Positions 15,995-24,434 of a stretch of DNA of 64,000 nt are shown in pieces. Positions within the stretch are counted from its first letter, which is position 1. Each line of letters opens with the position of its first letter. Origin of the DNA: Microbispora hainanensis (GTDB lineage Bacteria > Actinomycetota > Actinomycetes > Streptosporangiales > Streptosporangiaceae); the NCBI RefSeq assembly GCF_006874475.1, contig NZ_VIRM01000040.1:1-64000 (forward strand), in the 5' to 3' direction. A program made the translations under genes and the position numbers. The notes under the pieces are model-generated. The model searched no databases, was not told the origin of the DNA, and was given only the letters and a program-made list of their open reading frames with translations.

Positions 15995-17845
15995 TCACTC
16001 GTGTACGACAGGATCGAGGGCGCTCAGGCCGAGGGAGCGGGCGCGGGTCCCGGCGCGGGCGGCGGCACGCCGTACGGCCTCCTCGAAGCGGGCCAGCGGG
16101 TCCCGCTGGTCGGCGCCGAGCAGGTAGGCGCGCAGCGCCCGCCGGGCGGCGGCCATGTCGTCCTCTCCGGCCACGTCGATGCGGCGCAGGACGCCGGGAA
16201 GCTCCGCCAGGTCGGGCCCGAGCAGGTAGGCCGCCCCGGCGGCCGCGTAGCGCTCCCGGAACCGGTCCTCCGGCAGACCCGCCACGTTGGCCACGACGTA
16301 CGGCTTGCCGCTGGCCACGAAGTCCGACACCACACTGGAGATGTCCGAGATCAGCACGTCGGCCTCGTTGAAGCACTCGTACAGCGACGGCTCACGGCCG
16401 GTCACGACGAGGTGCGGCATGCCGGTGCTCTCGGACAGCAGATTGATGATCTTCCGGTGCGCCGTACGGGCGGCCTGCGAGCGGTGGCCGGTCAGCGGGT
16501 GGGGCTTGTAGATCACCCGCACCGGCTCGGCGAGCAGGGCGCGCACGATCGCGGGGCCCATGGCGACGAGCGAGCTGTGGAACAGGTCGTCGCTCCATCC
16601 CTCCCACGTGGGCGCGTACAGGACGGTCCGGTGCGGCGCCGCCCCCTCGGCGTACGGGCTGGTGCGCCGCACCCCGGCGAGCTGGGGGCGGCCGACCTCC
16701 TCGATGGCCTCGTCGCGCACGCCCACCTGGGCGCGCAGGTAGCGGTCGCGCCCGGCCGGCCCGGCCACCCAGACCTCGTCGTACACCTTGGTGTACGGGT
16801 TGAAGGACGCCTCCTTGTCGCTGTCGCCGTGGCCGATGAACACGCTCCGCACGCCCGGCACCCGGAGCATGTGGATGTTGTTGCCGACGTTGGCGGGGAA
16901 CAGCGCGACCCGCACGCCGTCGAGCGAGCGGAAGTTCATGAGGTCGACGGAGGAGGGGACGCACACCACCGGCAGCGTCGTCGATCCGATGGCCGTGACC
17001 TGGGCCCGCTCGCGCAGCACCACGAGCGTCCTCGGGCTGATGCGCTCCAGCGTCCCGAGCCACATCGTGGCCTGGTAGGCCGCCGTGACCGGCCCGGAGA
17101 AGTACATGACGACCTCGGGCCGGTAGGCGGCGACCCACTCGTCCACGGCCGCGAGCACCCGGCGCCGGTCGCCCAGATGCCTGGCCCGCCGCGCGTGCGC
17201 CAGCAGCAGGGCCACCGCGACGACCTCCAGCGCCAGGGCCGCGGCGGCGCCCGCCGCGCCCGTCCAGCCCAGGCCCGTCGCCGCCCCGGCCGCGGCCGGC
17301 ACGGCCGCGAGCGCGTCGAGGTAGAGCAGCTTGGCGCCCCGGCAGGTGAGCAGCACGCGCGGTGGCGCGGGCGGGACCCGCAGCGCGGGCAGGTCGATGT
17401 TGCGGGTCACCACCGGCATCTGGTGGTGCCGCCGGTCGACGTGCTCGGCGAGCCACGTCTGCACCGCCCGCAGGCCGTGGAACAGGAACAGCCCGGCGGC
17501 GAACGCCGCGAACCACCACGGACGCCCCGGGGCCAGCCGCGCCAGCAGCACGACGACGGCCGTCTCACGCGACAGGAAGCGGACCGTGGCCCCGAGATGG
17601 GCCCGGCTCAGCATCCCCGCCGCCCGGCCCGGCAGCGCGATCTCCGCGGCGTACGACAGCGGCACGAGCACAGCGAAGGTCGCCGGCAGCGGCCACACGG
17701 CGGCCGCGAGCAGGGCCGGGTAGGACGCGAGCGTGAGCGCGGTGAACGCGCCCCTGCGCCCACCGGCCAGGCCTCTCAGCGCCGGTCGCCGGGCCAGCCT
17801 GACCAGTGCGTGCGGGGCCCTGCGCCCCTTGTTGTTTCCCCCCAT
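15995..17845 (-). CDS. CDP-glycerol/CDP-ribitol:poly(polyol phosphate) transferase family protein (TagF/TarL-like)
   Basis: A 616-aa protein. The N-terminal third is membrane-embedded (LASYPALLAAAVWPLPATF, ETAVVVLLARLA, WWFAAFAAGLFLFHG, and more). The C-terminal two thirds match the glycerophosphotransferase family: FIGHGDSDKEASFNPYTKVYDEVW, VLYAPTWEGW, YKPHPLTGH, and ADVLISDISSVVSDFVASGKPYV with the conserved SD-x-SS. The enzyme would polymerise glycerol- or ribitol-phosphate for a teichoic acid. The ATG at 17845 lies 34 bp after the CDP-ribitol-synthesis-like gene, so the pair is an operon; this supports ribitol as substrate. Upstream open frame overlaps that gene and is rejected. Confidence 0.87.
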   Translation of the reverse strand: MGGNNKGRRAPHALVRLARRPALRGLAGGRRGAFTALTLASYPALLAAAVWPLPATFAVLVPLSYAAEIALPGRAAGMLSRAHLGATVRFLSRETAVVVLLARLAPGRPWWFAAFAAGLFLFHGLRAVQTWLAEHVDRRHHQMPVVTRNIDLPALRVPPAPPRVLLTCRGAKLLYLDALAAVPAAAGAATGLGWTGAAGAAAALALEVVAVALLLAHARRARHLGDRRRVLAAVDEWVAAYRPEVVMYFSGPVTAAYQATMWLGTLERISPRTLVVLRERAQVTAIGSTTLPVVCVPSSVDLMNFRSLDGVRVALFPANVGNNIHMLRVPGVRSVFIGHGDSDKEASFNPYTKVYDEVWVAGPAGRDRYLRAQVGVRDEAIEEVGRPQLAGVRRTSPYAEGAAPHRTVLYAPTWEGWSDDLFHSSLVAMGPAIVRALLAEPVRVIYKPHPLTGHRSQAARTAHRKIINLLSESTGMPHLVVTGREPSLYECFNEADVLISDISSVVSDFVASGKPYVVANVAGLPEDRFRERYAAAGAAYLLGPDLAELPGVLRRIDVAGEDDMAAARRALRAYLLGADQRDPLARFEEAVRRAAARAGTRARSLGLSALDPVVHE

Positions 17846-17879
17846 GGGCGGGCGCCCGTCCCTCCGTAGATGGTTGCGG

Positions 17880-19286
17880 TCATCGGTTGAGCCGTACGTC
17901 CACGACCTGTCCCGTGAGGCGGGACAGCAGCACGTCGATGCTGGTGCGGGCGACGGCGGCGGGGGAGAGAAGCGTTCCGGCGGGTTCGTCGCCGAACGCG
18001 CGCAGCCGCATGGGGGTGGCGGTGCGCTCGGGGTTGACGCAGTTGACGCGGACACCCTGGCAGGCCCACTCGTCGGCGAGTGCCTGGGTGAGGTTGACGA
18101 CGGCGGCCTTCGTCGAGGAGTAGAGGCTGTAGTCGGCCCGGCCGCGGGTGTAGGACGAGGAGGTGTAGAGCAGCAGGTGACCTCGGGTCTCCATCAGGTA
18201 TTTCACCGAGGCGCGGGCGATGTTGACCGGTCCGAGGTAGTTGATCCCGATGGTCTCCTCGATCGTGTGCTGCCCGGACTCGCCGAGCTTGCCCATGTGC
18301 AGCACGCCCGCCGTGTTGACGACGTAGTCGATCCGGCCGGTCTCGGCGTACACGCGGGCGAGCGCGTCCTCCACCGCGGCGACGTCCTCGACGCGCACGC
18401 CGTTCTGGCTGCGGGAGAACGAGTGGACGCTCGCGCCGTAGCCCTTGGCCAGCGCGACGATGTCCGCGCCGATGCCGTAGCTGCCGCCGAAGACCACGAG
18501 CGTGCGGCCTTCCAGCCCGGCCCGGTAGGCCTCCTCGTCCAGCGCGGGCGCGGTGTTCTCGGCGAGCTGGAAGAGCTTGTCGGCGATGAAGACGTCGACC
18601 GGATGGGTGACCTTCATGTTGTGCTCGCTGCCGGGCACGATGTAGATCGGCACGTCGGGCAGGTAACGCAGCACGACGCCGCAGTCGTCCGTCGTGGGCA
18701 GCGAGGGGAACTCGGGGTCGGCCAGGGCCCGCTCGTACGCCGCCCTGATCACCGACAGGCGGAAGCACTGCGGGGTCTGCCCCCGGCGCAGCCGGGAGCG
18801 GTCGGGGATGTCGCGGATGATGTCGCCCCGCGGGCCGGGGACGGCCACCACGATCGTGTCGGAGGAGGGGATCGCCACCTCGACCGCCTCGTAGCGTTCG
18901 AGCGCGGCCACGCACTCGCTGATGATGCGGGGCTCGATCAGCGGCCGTACGGCGTCGTGCAGCAGCACGTCGCACTCCTGCTCGCCCAGCGCGCACAGCG
19001 CCCGCCAGGTCGTCTCGGTGCGGCTCGCGCCGCCTTCGAGCACCCGGCCGACCTTGGTGTAGCCGTTCCTCCTGACGAGCTCCTCGGCCTCGGAGACGAA
19101 GCCGGGAGCCATCAGGACGACGACCTCGTCGATCTCCGGGTGGCCGTCGAACACGTCGAGGGTGTGCTCCAGGATCGTCTTCCCGGCGATCTTGAGAAGC
19201 TGTTTCGGGGTGTTGAGGCCCACGCGCTGACCGACGCCGCCGGCCAGCACCACCCCCACCCTGCGCAGACGCGATTCGGCGATCAT
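17880..19286 (-). CDS. Fused IspD/TarI-like cytidylyltransferase and short-chain reductase (Bcs1-like)
   Basis: A 468-aa bifunctional protein. Residues 1-230 are an IspD/TarI-type cytidylyltransferase (GVVLAGGVGQRVG near 11-23, HDAVRPLI at 110-117). Residues 260-468 are a short-chain reductase with GGSYGIG (267-273), NTAG and the Y389-x3-K393 catalytic pair. This order is known from Haemophilus Bcs1/Acs1, which reduce ribulose-5-phosphate and make CDP-ribitol. The expected role is CDP-ribitol supply for the adjacent polymerase. The ATG at 19286 is preceded by GGGGAGG at 5 nt, so the longer frame to 19379 is not used. Confidence 0.88.
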   Translation of the reverse strand: MIAESRLRRVGVVLAGGVGQRVGLNTPKQLLKIAGKTILEHTLDVFDGHPEIDEVVVLMAPGFVSEAEELVRRNGYTKVGRVLEGGASRTETTWRALCALGEQECDVLLHDAVRPLIEPRIISECVAALERYEAVEVAIPSSDTIVVAVPGPRGDIIRDIPDRSRLRRGQTPQCFRLSVIRAAYERALADPEFPSLPTTDDCGVVLRYLPDVPIYIVPGSEHNMKVTHPVDVFIADKLFQLAENTAPALDEEAYRAGLEGRTLVVFGGSYGIGADIVALAKGYGASVHSFSRSQNGVRVEDVAAVEDALARVYAETGRIDYVVNTAGVLHMGKLGESGQHTIEETIGINYLGPVNIARASVKYLMETRGHLLLYTSSSYTRGRADYSLYSSTKAAVVNLTQALADEWACQGVRVNCVNPERTATPMRLRAFGDEPAGTLLSPAAVARTSIDVLLSRLTGQVVDVRLNR

Positions 19287-19407
19287 GTTGTCCTCCCCGG
19301 AGGAGACCATACCCGTGCCGGAAGCCGGAGAAGGTGATTGCCACCTTGTGATCACTCGGTTACTTTGCGAGGTGAGCACGTGCGGTCAACGTGAAACGGG
19401 TTTCCAT

Positions 19408-20964
19408 ATGGGGGCGGATCCGAGCAAGCCCGGTACGTCACGGGACACAGAGACGGTGGCGGTCGTCCTCGCGACCTCGCCGGCCGCCGGGCTGCCCTGG
19501 TCGGACGGCGCCCGATCCGAGGGCAGCCTCCTGGAGCGGCTCACCGCCCAGCTCCTCACCCTGCCGGTCCGCGAGGTGCTGGTCGTGGTCCGGAGCCAGG
19601 ACGCCCAGGTGGGGGAGTGGGAGAAGAGTGCGGAGGGCGGCCCGCGCCACCAGATCTGCGTCAGCGACGGGCTCGCCGAGGACCTGCGGATCGTGGCCAA
19701 GACCGCCCGCGCCTCGAGCTCCCCCGTCGCCGTGCTGGCGGCCGACGTGGTCGCGCACACCGAGGCGCTGTCGCTGCTGCTCGAACATCCCGCGCGCCCG
19801 ACCGGCGCGCTCGTCGCCAGTGGCGACCCGGCCCCGCTGCGTCCGCCCGTACGGACGGAGTGGGGCCGCGTCGTGTCGGCGGGCACGTCCTTCCACGAGG
19901 TCGAATGGGCCAACGGCACCTTCCGCGGCGTCCTCCAGGTCGGGGAGGCCCACCTGGCCGGGCTGGCCGACATCGCCGAGGACCTGGCCGACCTGGCCCA
20001 GCGCCGCCACCTCGGGCGGGTCGGCGACGGCGAGGTGCCCGAGCTGCTGCTCACGGGCCTGGTGCGGGCGGGCGTGCAGGTGCACGCCGTCACGCTGAAC
20101 ACCCTGCACTGCGGGCGGGCCGGCACGCGCCCGGCCGCCGAGCGCGCGGTGCGCGAGCTGGCCGACGTCGACGAGGCGCAGGCCCGGCTCGACGCCGCGG
20201 TGAAGAGCGGCGACGGCTTCTTCACCACCTTCTGCGTCAGCTCGTGGTCGCGCCACCTCATCCGCCCGGCCGCCCGTCTCGGCCTGACTCCGAACACGGT
20301 CACCGGCATCTCGGTCGCCTTCGCCGCCATCGCCGCGATCTGGTTCTCGGACGGCGGCCGGGCGGGGCTCGTGGTCGGCGCCGTCGCGCTCTATCTGTCG
20401 TTCGTGCTCGACTGCCTGGACGGGCAGCTCGCCCGATACACACGCCGTTTCTCCCCGCTCGGGAGCTGGCTCGACGCGATCTGCGACCGGCTCAAGGAAT
20501 ACCTGGTGTACGTCGGCCTGGCGGCCGGATATGTGGCGGGCTCCCGGGAGCCGTGGGAGATCTGGGCCCTGGCGGTGGGCGCGATGATCCTCCAGACGGT
20601 CCGCCACATGGTCGACTTCTCCTACGCGGGAGCGGTGGCCGACCGGGCCAGGGCGGCCGGCCTGCGGGCGGCGGCTCCGCGTCCGATGGCCGTGCCCTGG
20701 GACGAGGCGCCCGCTGCCGCCGCCGCGAAGGGCACGGGATCGGTGCTGGCGCTGTCGCGGCGGCTCGACGCGCTGAGCGGTGCGCGGGGCGTGGCCTACT
20801 GGGCGAAGAAGATGATCGTCCTGCCGATTGGGGAGCGCATGGCGCTGATCTCGGTGACGGCCGCGCTGTTCGACGCGCGGGTGACGTTCCTCGCGCTGCT
20901 GGGCTGGGGCGCGGTGGCCCTGGCCTACACGGCCGCCGGGCGGATGGCGAGGTCCTTCGCATGA
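19408..20964 (+). CDS. Nucleotidyltransferase-like domain fused to CDP-alcohol phosphotransferase
   Basis: A 518-aa protein. The first 250 residues resemble a degenerate nucleotidyltransferase fold (VAVVLATSPAAGLPW in place of a clean GxGxR loop). The C-terminal half is a CDP-alcohol phosphotransferase with the complete D-x2-D-G-x2-A-R-x8-G-x3-D-x3-D motif at 335-360 (DCLDGQLAR, then GSWLDAICD) and several membrane helices. The fusion recalls bifunctional inositol-phosphate cytidylyltransferase/synthase proteins. The transferred alcohol is not known. The stop overlaps the next ATG by 4 bp. Confidence 0.83.
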   Translation: MGADPSKPGTSRDTETVAVVLATSPAAGLPWSDGARSEGSLLERLTAQLLTLPVREVLVVVRSQDAQVGEWEKSAEGGPRHQICVSDGLAEDLRIVAKTARASSSPVAVLAADVVAHTEALSLLLEHPARPTGALVASGDPAPLRPPVRTEWGRVVSAGTSFHEVEWANGTFRGVLQVGEAHLAGLADIAEDLADLAQRRHLGRVGDGEVPELLLTGLVRAGVQVHAVTLNTLHCGRAGTRPAAERAVRELADVDEAQARLDAAVKSGDGFFTTFCVSSWSRHLIRPAARLGLTPNTVTGISVAFAAIAAIWFSDGGRAGLVVGAVALYLSFVLDCLDGQLARYTRRFSPLGSWLDAICDRLKEYLVYVGLAAGYVAGSREPWEIWALAVGAMILQTVRHMVDFSYAGAVADRARAAGLRAAAPRPMAVPWDEAPAAAAAKGTGSVLALSRRLDALSGARGVAYWAKKMIVLPIGERMALISVTAALFDARVTFLALLGWGAVALAYTAAGRMARSFA

Positions 20965-21626
20965 GTCGTCGTCCCCGGGAGGCCGGTGGGAAGGCTCGGG
21001 GCGCGATCTCCGTGCACATGACGCCGGTGCCGCGCAGCGTCGTTGTGGCCAACCGCGACGACGGCCCGCTGTCGAAGGCGATGGGGCTGCTCGTGGCCGG
21101 GCAGCTCCCGCCGCTGCCGCCCGCGATCGCGGGGGCCTTCGTGACCGCCGTGCTGCTGGTGCTCGGCATCGCCGGGGCCGACGACTTCGCGGTCTTCGCC
21201 CCGGCGGTGGCCCTGCTGCTGGCCGGGGCGGGCAGCGCCCACCGGCACGACGGGCGGCTCGACTGGCTGGCGCCCCCGATCCTGCGGCTGACCGAGTATG
21301 GCTTCATCGCCTCGGCCGGGTTCGCCCGCTCCGTGCCGCCGGTGCTCATCGTCGCGCTGCTCGGCGCGCTGGCATTCCACCACTACGACACGGTCTATCG
21401 GCTGCGCCAGCACGTGTATCCGCCGCCGTGGCTGGCGACCGCCGGACTCGGCTGGGACGGCCGGATGCTGGTCGTCGCCCTGGGCGGCCTGCTCGGCGTG
21501 GTGCCCGTCGTGTTCGTCCTGCTGGCGCTCTACCTGTGGTGCCTGTTCGCCTGGGAGAGCATGACCTGCTGGCTCGCCGCCCCCCGCACGCCGGACGAGG
21601 CGGTGGAACCGGCGGCCCAGGATTAA
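20961..21626 (+). CDS. DUF5941-like integral membrane protein
   Basis: A 221-aa hydrophobic protein with about five membrane segments (LPPAIAGAFVTAVLLVLGIAG, FAPAVALLLAGAG, VLIVALLGALAF, MLVVALGGLLGVVPVVFVLLALYLW) and a conserved-looking RLTEYGF. It starts in the ATGA overlap with the CDP-alcohol phosphotransferase gene, so the two are co-translated. I recall homologues where this domain is the C-terminus of the same polypeptide (DUF5941); if right, the protein is split here. Function unknown; likely a membrane partner of the transferase. Confidence 0.7.
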   Translation: MSRRPREAGGKARGAISVHMTPVPRSVVVANRDDGPLSKAMGLLVAGQLPPLPPAIAGAFVTAVLLVLGIAGADDFAVFAPAVALLLAGAGSAHRHDGRLDWLAPPILRLTEYGFIASAGFARSVPPVLIVALLGALAFHHYDTVYRLRQHVYPPPWLATAGLGWDGRMLVVALGGLLGVVPVVFVLLALYLWCLFAWESMTCWLAAPRTPDEAVEPAAQD

Positions 21627-21719
21627 CGTCAGACCAACGGTGGATTACCCAATCGGGGTGCCGAGCCAACTAACCTTTGGGGTTACTGTCTGACGCTCGA
21701 CCTCAAGGAGTGCGGGAAA

Positions 21720-22451
21720 TTGCTCGGAATGGTGCTGGCCGCCGGGGCCGGACGTCGCCTGCGGCCGTACACCGACACGCTGCCGAAGGCGCTGGTGCCG
21801 GTCGACGGTGAGACCACGATCCTCGACATCGCTCTGCGTAACCTGGCGGCCGTGGACCTCCGCGAGGTCGTGGTGATCGTCGGCTACCAGGCCCAGGCCG
21901 TACGGGAACGGCAGGCCGACCTGGAGCGGCGCCACGGGGTGAAGCTCACGCTTGTCCACAATGACAAGGCCGAGGAGTGGAACAACGCCTACTCGCTGTG
22001 GTGCGCCCGCGACTACTTCTCCCAGGGCGCGTTGCTGGTCAACGGCGACACCGTCCACCCGGTGTCGGTGGAGCGGACCCTGCTGGCCGCCGAGAACACC
22101 TCCGACATCCTGCTCGCCGTCGACGACGTGAAGTCGCTGGCGGACGAGGAGATGAAGGTCACCCTGGAGGACGGCCGGCTGAAGCGGATCACCAAGCTCA
22201 TGGACCCGGCCGACGCGTACGGCGAGTACATCGGCGCCACGCTGATCCGGCCGGGCGCGGCCGAGCGGCTCGCCGACGCGCTCAAGGCCACGTTCGAGCG
22301 CGACCCGCAGCTCTACTACGAGGACGGCTATCAGGAGATGGTCGAGCGCGGCGAGAAGATCGCCGTCGCGCCGATCGGCAAGGTCGAGTGGGTCGAGGTG
22401 GACAACCACGACGACCTCGCGAAGGCCCGTGAGATCGCGTGCCGTTACTGA
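21720..22451 (+). CDS. Phosphocholine-cytidylyltransferase-family nucleotidyltransferase
   Basis: A 243-aa sugar- or alcohol-phosphate nucleotidyltransferase of the LicC-like group: GMVLAAGAGRRLRPYTDTLPKALVPV is the nucleotide-binding start. HNDKAEEWNNAYSL and LLVNGDTVHP give the metal-binding Asp, and WVEVDNHDDLAKA the C-terminal Asp pair. Start TTG at 21720, because AAGGAG lies 9 nt before it; the in-frame ATG at 21729 is too far. It heads a run with a G1P-dehydrogenase homologue and a CDP-alcohol transferase, so the product may be a CDP-polyol (perhaps CDP-glycerol) rather than CDP-choline; that is inference. Confidence 0.85.
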   Translation: MLGMVLAAGAGRRLRPYTDTLPKALVPVDGETTILDIALRNLAAVDLREVVVIVGYQAQAVRERQADLERRHGVKLTLVHNDKAEEWNNAYSLWCARDYFSQGALLVNGDTVHPVSVERTLLAAENTSDILLAVDDVKSLADEEMKVTLEDGRLKRITKLMDPADAYGEYIGATLIRPGAAERLADALKATFERDPQLYYEDGYQEMVERGEKIAVAPIGKVEWVEVDNHDDLAKAREIACRY

Positions 22452-22477
22452 TTTCCGCGGTCTTCTGAGGAGTTCGC

Positions 22478-23536
22478 ATGCCGATTCTGGCAAGGATGCT
22501 CCCCGCGCCTCTCACCATGGAGGTGCGGCGGGGCGCGATCGCGCAGCTCGGCACCCTGCTCGCCGACAGCAGGGTGGCCACCTCCGGCCGGGTCGCGGTC
22601 GCGGTCGGCGTCGGGCAGGGCGATCGCATCGCGGAGGTCATCGCGCCTTCGCTGGGTGAGGCCAAGGTGCTCCGGGTGGCGGACGGCACCGTGGACGCCG
22701 CCGTCTCCCTCGGCGCGGACCTGCGCAAGGGCAACTACGAGGCGGTGATCGGCGTCGGCGGCGGCAGGACGATCGACGCCACCAAGTACGCCGCGTCGCT
22801 CGCCGGCATCCCCATGGTCGCCGTCGCGACCAACCTGTCGCACGACGGCATCTGCTCGCCGGTGGCCTCGCTCGTGCACGAGGGCGGCAAGGGCTCGTTC
22901 GGCGTCCCGATGCCGCTGGCGATCATGGTGGACCTCGAGTTCGTCCACGACGCTCCGCCCCCGCTCGTCCGGTCCGGCATCGGCGACGTGCTCAGCAACC
23001 TGTCGGCCATCGAGGACTGGCAGCTCGGCAACACCGAGCGGGGCGAGCCCATCGACGGGCTGGCGATCTCCATGTCGCGCACCGCCGCCGAGGCCGTGCT
23101 CGGCCGGCCGGACTCGATCGAGTCAGACGCGTTCCTGACCGTGCTCGCCGAGGCGCTGATCCTGTCGGGGATGTCGATGGTCATCGCGGGGTCAAGCCGT
23201 CCGGCGAGTGGTGGCGATCATGAGATCCTTCATGCTGTGGACCAGCTATTCCCCGGCACCTCCAACCACGGCGAGCTGGCCGGCATCGGCGCGGCGTTCT
23301 GCTACTTCCTCCGCCAGGACGCGCACCGGCTCGGCCAGGTGACCGGCTGCCTCAGGCGGCACGGCCTGCCCGTCGCCCCCGGCGACGTGGGCCTGACGAT
23401 CGACCAGTTCACGGCCGCGGTGATGCTGGCTCCCAGCACCCGGCCCGGCCGCTACACCATCCTTGAGCACCTCCGGCTGTCGGAGCACGAGGTCCGGGGG
23501 AGAGTTGAGGACTATGTCCGCGCCGTCGGTCGCTGA
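22478..23536 (+). CDS. sn-glycerol-1-phosphate dehydrogenase family protein (iron-containing alcohol dehydrogenase fold)
   Basis: A 352-aa cytoplasmic dehydrogenase of the G1PDH/AraM group, which reduces dihydroxyacetone phosphate to sn-glycerol-1-phosphate. Visible signatures: NAD-binding GVGGGRTIDATKYAA (about 91-105), ATNLSHDGICSP, SGIGDVLSN with a metal-ligand Asp, GGDHEILHAVD and SNHGELAGIG with ligand His residues. AGGAG lies 5 nt upstream of the ATG. G1P is the archaeal lipid-backbone enantiomer; bacterial examples are few, and here the gene is in an envelope-polymer operon. Its 3' end overlaps the next gene by 23 bp. Confidence 0.87.
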   Translation: MPILARMLPAPLTMEVRRGAIAQLGTLLADSRVATSGRVAVAVGVGQGDRIAEVIAPSLGEAKVLRVADGTVDAAVSLGADLRKGNYEAVIGVGGGRTIDATKYAASLAGIPMVAVATNLSHDGICSPVASLVHEGGKGSFGVPMPLAIMVDLEFVHDAPPPLVRSGIGDVLSNLSAIEDWQLGNTERGEPIDGLAISMSRTAAEAVLGRPDSIESDAFLTVLAEALILSGMSMVIAGSSRPASGGDHEILHAVDQLFPGTSNHGELAGIGAAFCYFLRQDAHRLGQVTGCLRRHGLPVAPGDVGLTIDQFTAAVMLAPSTRPGRYTILEHLRLSEHEVRGRVEDYVRAVGR

Positions 23537-24272
23537 GCTTCGCGCGGTCGCCCAGCCGCAGACCACCATGGACCGCCGCAGCGGCGAGCACTGGGCCGGC
23601 CTGCTGTACATGCGGCGCCTGTCCATCTACGCCACCTGGCTGCTGGCCAAGACCCCCATCTCGCCGAACCAGGTCACCGGCCTGATGATCCTGTGCGGGG
23701 TGGCGTCGGGCGCCGTGCTCGCCCTCCCGGGCTTCTGGGCGGCGCTGGGCGCGGCCCTGCTCATCCAGGTCTACCTGCTGCTCGACTGCTCCGACGGGGA
23801 GCTGGCCCGCTGGACCGGCCGGACCTCCATCACCGGGGTCTACCTCGACCGGGTCGGGCACTACTTCGCCGAGGCGGCCCTGCTGATCGGGCTGGGGTTC
23901 CGGGCCTCGGAGACCCTGCCCGACTGGTACACGGTGATGGGCGTGGCGGCGGCGCTCGGCGCGATCCTGATCAAGTCGGAGACCGACCTGGTCGACGTCG
24001 CCCGTGCCCGGTCGGGCCTGGTGGCGACCACCGAGGCGGCGGCGCAGCAGTTCGTCTCACCGCGCCTCGCGCTGGCCCGCAGGGCCGCGGCGGCGCTGCG
24101 GTTCCACCGGGTGATCCAGGCCGTCGAGCTGTCGCTGATCGTCGTGGTCGCGGCGGTGCTCGACAACTGGTTCTCCGCCACCCGCATCCTCGTGGTCGCC
24201 TGCGTGGTCATCGCGGCCGTCCAGCTCGTGCTGCACCTGGTCAGCATCCTCGCCTCCCGGCGGCTCTCATGA
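23514..24272 (+). CDS. CDP-alcohol phosphatidyltransferase family protein with altered motif
   Basis: A 252-aa integral membrane enzyme. The CDP-alcohol motif is present at 91-116 (DCSDGELAR, then GVYLDRVGH), but the fourth position, normally the catalytic Asp, is His116. Multiple membrane helices flank it (LLIQVYLLL, ALSLIVVVAAVL-like stretches). ATG at 23514 with GAGG just upstream, inside the end of the dehydrogenase gene, indicating tight coupling. It would join a CDP-activated polyol to an acceptor alcohol. Whether the His form is active is open; the same change may be normal for this actinobacterial subgroup. Confidence 0.85.
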   Translation: MSAPSVAELRAVAQPQTTMDRRSGEHWAGLLYMRRLSIYATWLLAKTPISPNQVTGLMILCGVASGAVLALPGFWAALGAALLIQVYLLLDCSDGELARWTGRTSITGVYLDRVGHYFAEAALLIGLGFRASETLPDWYTVMGVAAALGAILIKSETDLVDVARARSGLVATTEAAAQQFVSPRLALARRAAAALRFHRVIQAVELSLIVVVAAVLDNWFSATRILVVACVVIAAVQLVLHLVSILASRRLS

Positions 24273-24434
24273 GCGTGCCGGGTCCCGCGTACATTCACGG
24301 TTGGGTAGGGGTTTGGTGTCAGTTCCGATACCCTTGTCCGAAGGTAAACCAGGCAGATTCCGGATTGCCCGGCCATACAGACTCGGTGATCATGAAGTCG
24401 TGTGTAGTGCGCCCCACATCGAGGCAGTGACGCG

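Noticed and set aside
21628..21695. Widely spaced 8-bp inverted repeat (CGTCAGAC/GTCTGACG) before the nucleotidyltransferase gene
   Set aside because: 53 nt apart with only a short inner stem; within what chance allows, so not called a riboswitch or operator.
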